Of a stretch of DNA of 64,000 bases, positions 62,703-64,000 are shown one piece after another (positions within the stretch are counted from its first letter, which is position 1; the number at the start of each line of letters is the position of its first letter). Location of the stretch: assembly GCA_039964455.1 (NCBI GenBank), contig JBDVXK010000010.1, forward strand, positions 62,001-126,000, in the 5' to 3' direction. A program made the translations under genes and the position numbers. The stretch is from CALJFL01 sp039964455. GTDB taxonomy: Bacteria; Pseudomonadota; Gammaproteobacteria; Pseudomonadales; Halieaceae. The notes under the pieces are model-generated. The model worked only from the letters and a program-made list of their open reading frames with translations. It was not told the DNA's origin and ran no database searches.

Positions 62703-64000
62703 TTACTTACTAAAAGAATTGTCGACTGTGCCCTTGAAGCAATTCAGCACCCAGGGATAGCTGTCGGTAACGTAATAACCATACTGGCCGTCGATAGTCA
62801 TTCCGTTACATTCGTCCAGATCACCAGCATCGGTAAACTCGAAGTCATCGATGTAGGTGCCATCATAGATGCCACCAGGGTCGTTCGCGCCATCGGGTCG
62901 AGATCCAGCTCTCAATCTATATCCTGAGACGGCTTTGCGCATTGTTCTGGTTTGCGAATCGTAGAAGTAATTTCCATAGATGGGGAAACCGTCCGCAGCA
63001 AATCCGATCACGGGTGACCCGTTAGCGCCGGGATTATCGTCGAACATTGCGACAGGGTTGCCGTGGTAGTGGTACAACCCATTAGGTTGAGAATGCGCGT
63101 TATGCCCGTCGGTGCCGAAGCTGCTTTCCGAATACATTGGATCCAACAGCCAGCCGTCCTCAAGTGTACAGCCTATGGGGGTATTGCCCTCGGCGTCTGC
63201 TTGCGGCGATTGCGGGTCATAGCAACCCGCGGACAACAGATCCAGAGCAACGCCGTTAAGCATGATGGCATCGTAGTTGCGTTGACTCAGAGCGGTGACT
63301 GAATTTACCTGCTCTGGTAAGCGAGGAATCGTGACGGAAATCGACTGTTCACTTACCGTGGTAGCGAATCGACCATTAGCATCCTGAAAATCATGATTGG
63401 GAATGCCATTGGAACTCAGCGTGCAGCTTTCCTCGTCGTAGGTAATTTCGACATTGCTGACAAATTCCGTATCTTCCAGTACATCCCTGGCATCGGCGGT
63501 GTAGGACAATGCGTAGTAGCCGCAGTCGCCACTTGTGTCGACAAAAATGTCGTTGGTGATGTCGATTGCGCCTGGGTCGTAGTCAGATGTCAGAATTTCA
63601 CTGAGGGTAATCCCGCTGTCGTAGCGCGAGGCAACCCTTGCCCTGTTAGCGAGATTGGAGTCGATGAATAGAGAAAGATACTGAGGCTCCAACTCGTAAT
63701 CCAGTCGCAGCAGATCAAGGTAGTCGATGACACCGTCGGCCGCCTGAGGTGCCTCCGCCAAGAGTATAGTCGGGGCAAGTCCATCTAATGTTTCCCTAAC
63801 GATATCTTCCGGTGTATTTTCTACTTCGTGATAAATAGCGGTAGATAGCGGGTTGATTACAGCAAAGCCGCCTATTCTTGTTGCATCCACTAAGGTGAAC
63901 GCTTCTGGGAAAGTTACAAGATACTGACATTCCCCATCATCGCAGAGCTCTATGAGGTAAGGCGCGCCCGTGGTGGTGTCTAGATGTGGTATTTTTTGCA
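62703..64000 (-). CDS. YHYH-domain protein, 5' end outside the window
   Basis: The frame remains open through the window edge, so the N-terminus is missing; at least 432 residues are encoded here. The C-terminal third carries the YHYH motif in GLYHYHGNPV and a DGFPIYG segment, which define a family of exported proteins of unknown function. The upstream part is beta-rich with pairs of cysteines (CGYYALS, SCTLSSNG, CYDPQ, GCTLE, ECNGM, NCFKG), consistent with a secreted, disulfide-bonded protein. A GTG at 63890 is internal. Confidence 0.75.
   Translation of the reverse strand, partial: QKIPHLDTTTGAPYLIELCDDGECQYLVTFPEAFTLVDATRIGGFAVINPLSTAIYHEVENTPEDIVRETLDGLAPTILLAEAPQAADGVIDYLDLLRLDYELEPQYLSLFIDSNLANRARVASRYDSGITLSEILTSDYDPGAIDITNDIFVDTSGDCGYYALSYTADARDVLEDTEFVSNVEITYDEESCTLSSNGIPNHDFQDANGRFATTVSEQSISVTIPRLPEQVNSVTALSQRNYDAIMLNGVALDLLSAGCYDPQSPQADAEGNTPIGCTLEDGWLLDPMYSESSFGTDGHNAHSQPNGLYHYHGNPVAMFDDNPGANGSPVIGFAADGFPIYGNYFYDSQTRTMRKAVSGYRLRAGSRPDGANDPGGIYDGTYIDDFEFTDAGDLDECNGMTIDGQYGYYVTDSYPWVLNCFKGTVDNSFSK

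Overview
The window is chromosomal DNA of a free-living, probably marine gammaproteobacterium. Three things point to the Cellvibrionales/Halieaceae part of the class: the mrcA | pilMNOPQ-aroK-aroB-gltBD-hemE order, a comF next to bioB-bioF-bioHC-bioD order with a fused BioH-BioC protein, and Gammaproteobacteria-specific small families (DUF3094, a DUF6316-like protein). The lineage below class level is inference. Genes are densely packed, often overlap by 4 bases, and several begin with TTG. I see no phage, insertion sequence, integrase or CRISPR array.

1-18.3 kb is core metabolism and envelope. It holds the 3' part of a malic enzyme gene, PBP1A (minus), the divergent type IV pilus operon pilMNOPQ running into aroK and aroB, then gltB-gltD, hemE and the convergent cysE. 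18.3-24.1 kb holds a divergent TrmB-like methyltransferase, a hexapeptide acyltransferase, and a leftward unit comF-modA-modB-modC-srkA in which modA to srkA are joined by 4-base stop/start overlaps. 24.1-28.7 kb is the biotin operon bioB-bioF-bioHC-bioD, with a strong sigma70-like promoter inside a sequence resembling a BirA operator.

28.7-32.7 kb has an acyl-CoA dehydrogenase with its own promoter and terminator, a DUF3094 gene whose ATG directly follows that terminator, tRNA-Pro(CGG), a DUF6316-like gene and epmB. 32.8-37.5 kb is a putrescine/nitrogen locus (puuB divergent from puuA) continuing into an unknown six-helix membrane protein and mtnA. 37.5-42.1 kb carries a small zinc-ribbon protein, a B12-binding radical SAM enzyme, a small acidic protein, a 349-base stretch with mutually exclusive inverted repeats, a divergent second shikimate kinase, and gcvT.

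42.1-48.2 kb is a complete leftward Bat-type stress operon (MoxR, DUF58, DUF4381, BatA, BatB/C fusion, BatD). 48.3-55.8 kb has mltF, an HNH nuclease, an unknown multi-spanning membrane protein, a secreted lipoprotein hydrolase, a GFA-family protein, an unknown lipoprotein and a helical protein. 55.9-58.6 kb pairs a Rieske oxygenase alpha subunit with a cytochrome P450. 58.6-61.1 kb pairs an exported glutaminase with a DcaP-like porin. The window ends with a MAPEG protein, an SDR oxidoreductase and the 3' part of a YHYH-domain protein gene.

The parts most worth following up are the Rieske/P450 locus with its helical neighbour, the porin-glutaminase pair, the B12 radical SAM plus zinc-ribbon pair, the BirA-like operator that also covers the comF start, and the unexplained structured DNA around 40.1-40.3 kb. 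I found no single obviously new multi-gene system.
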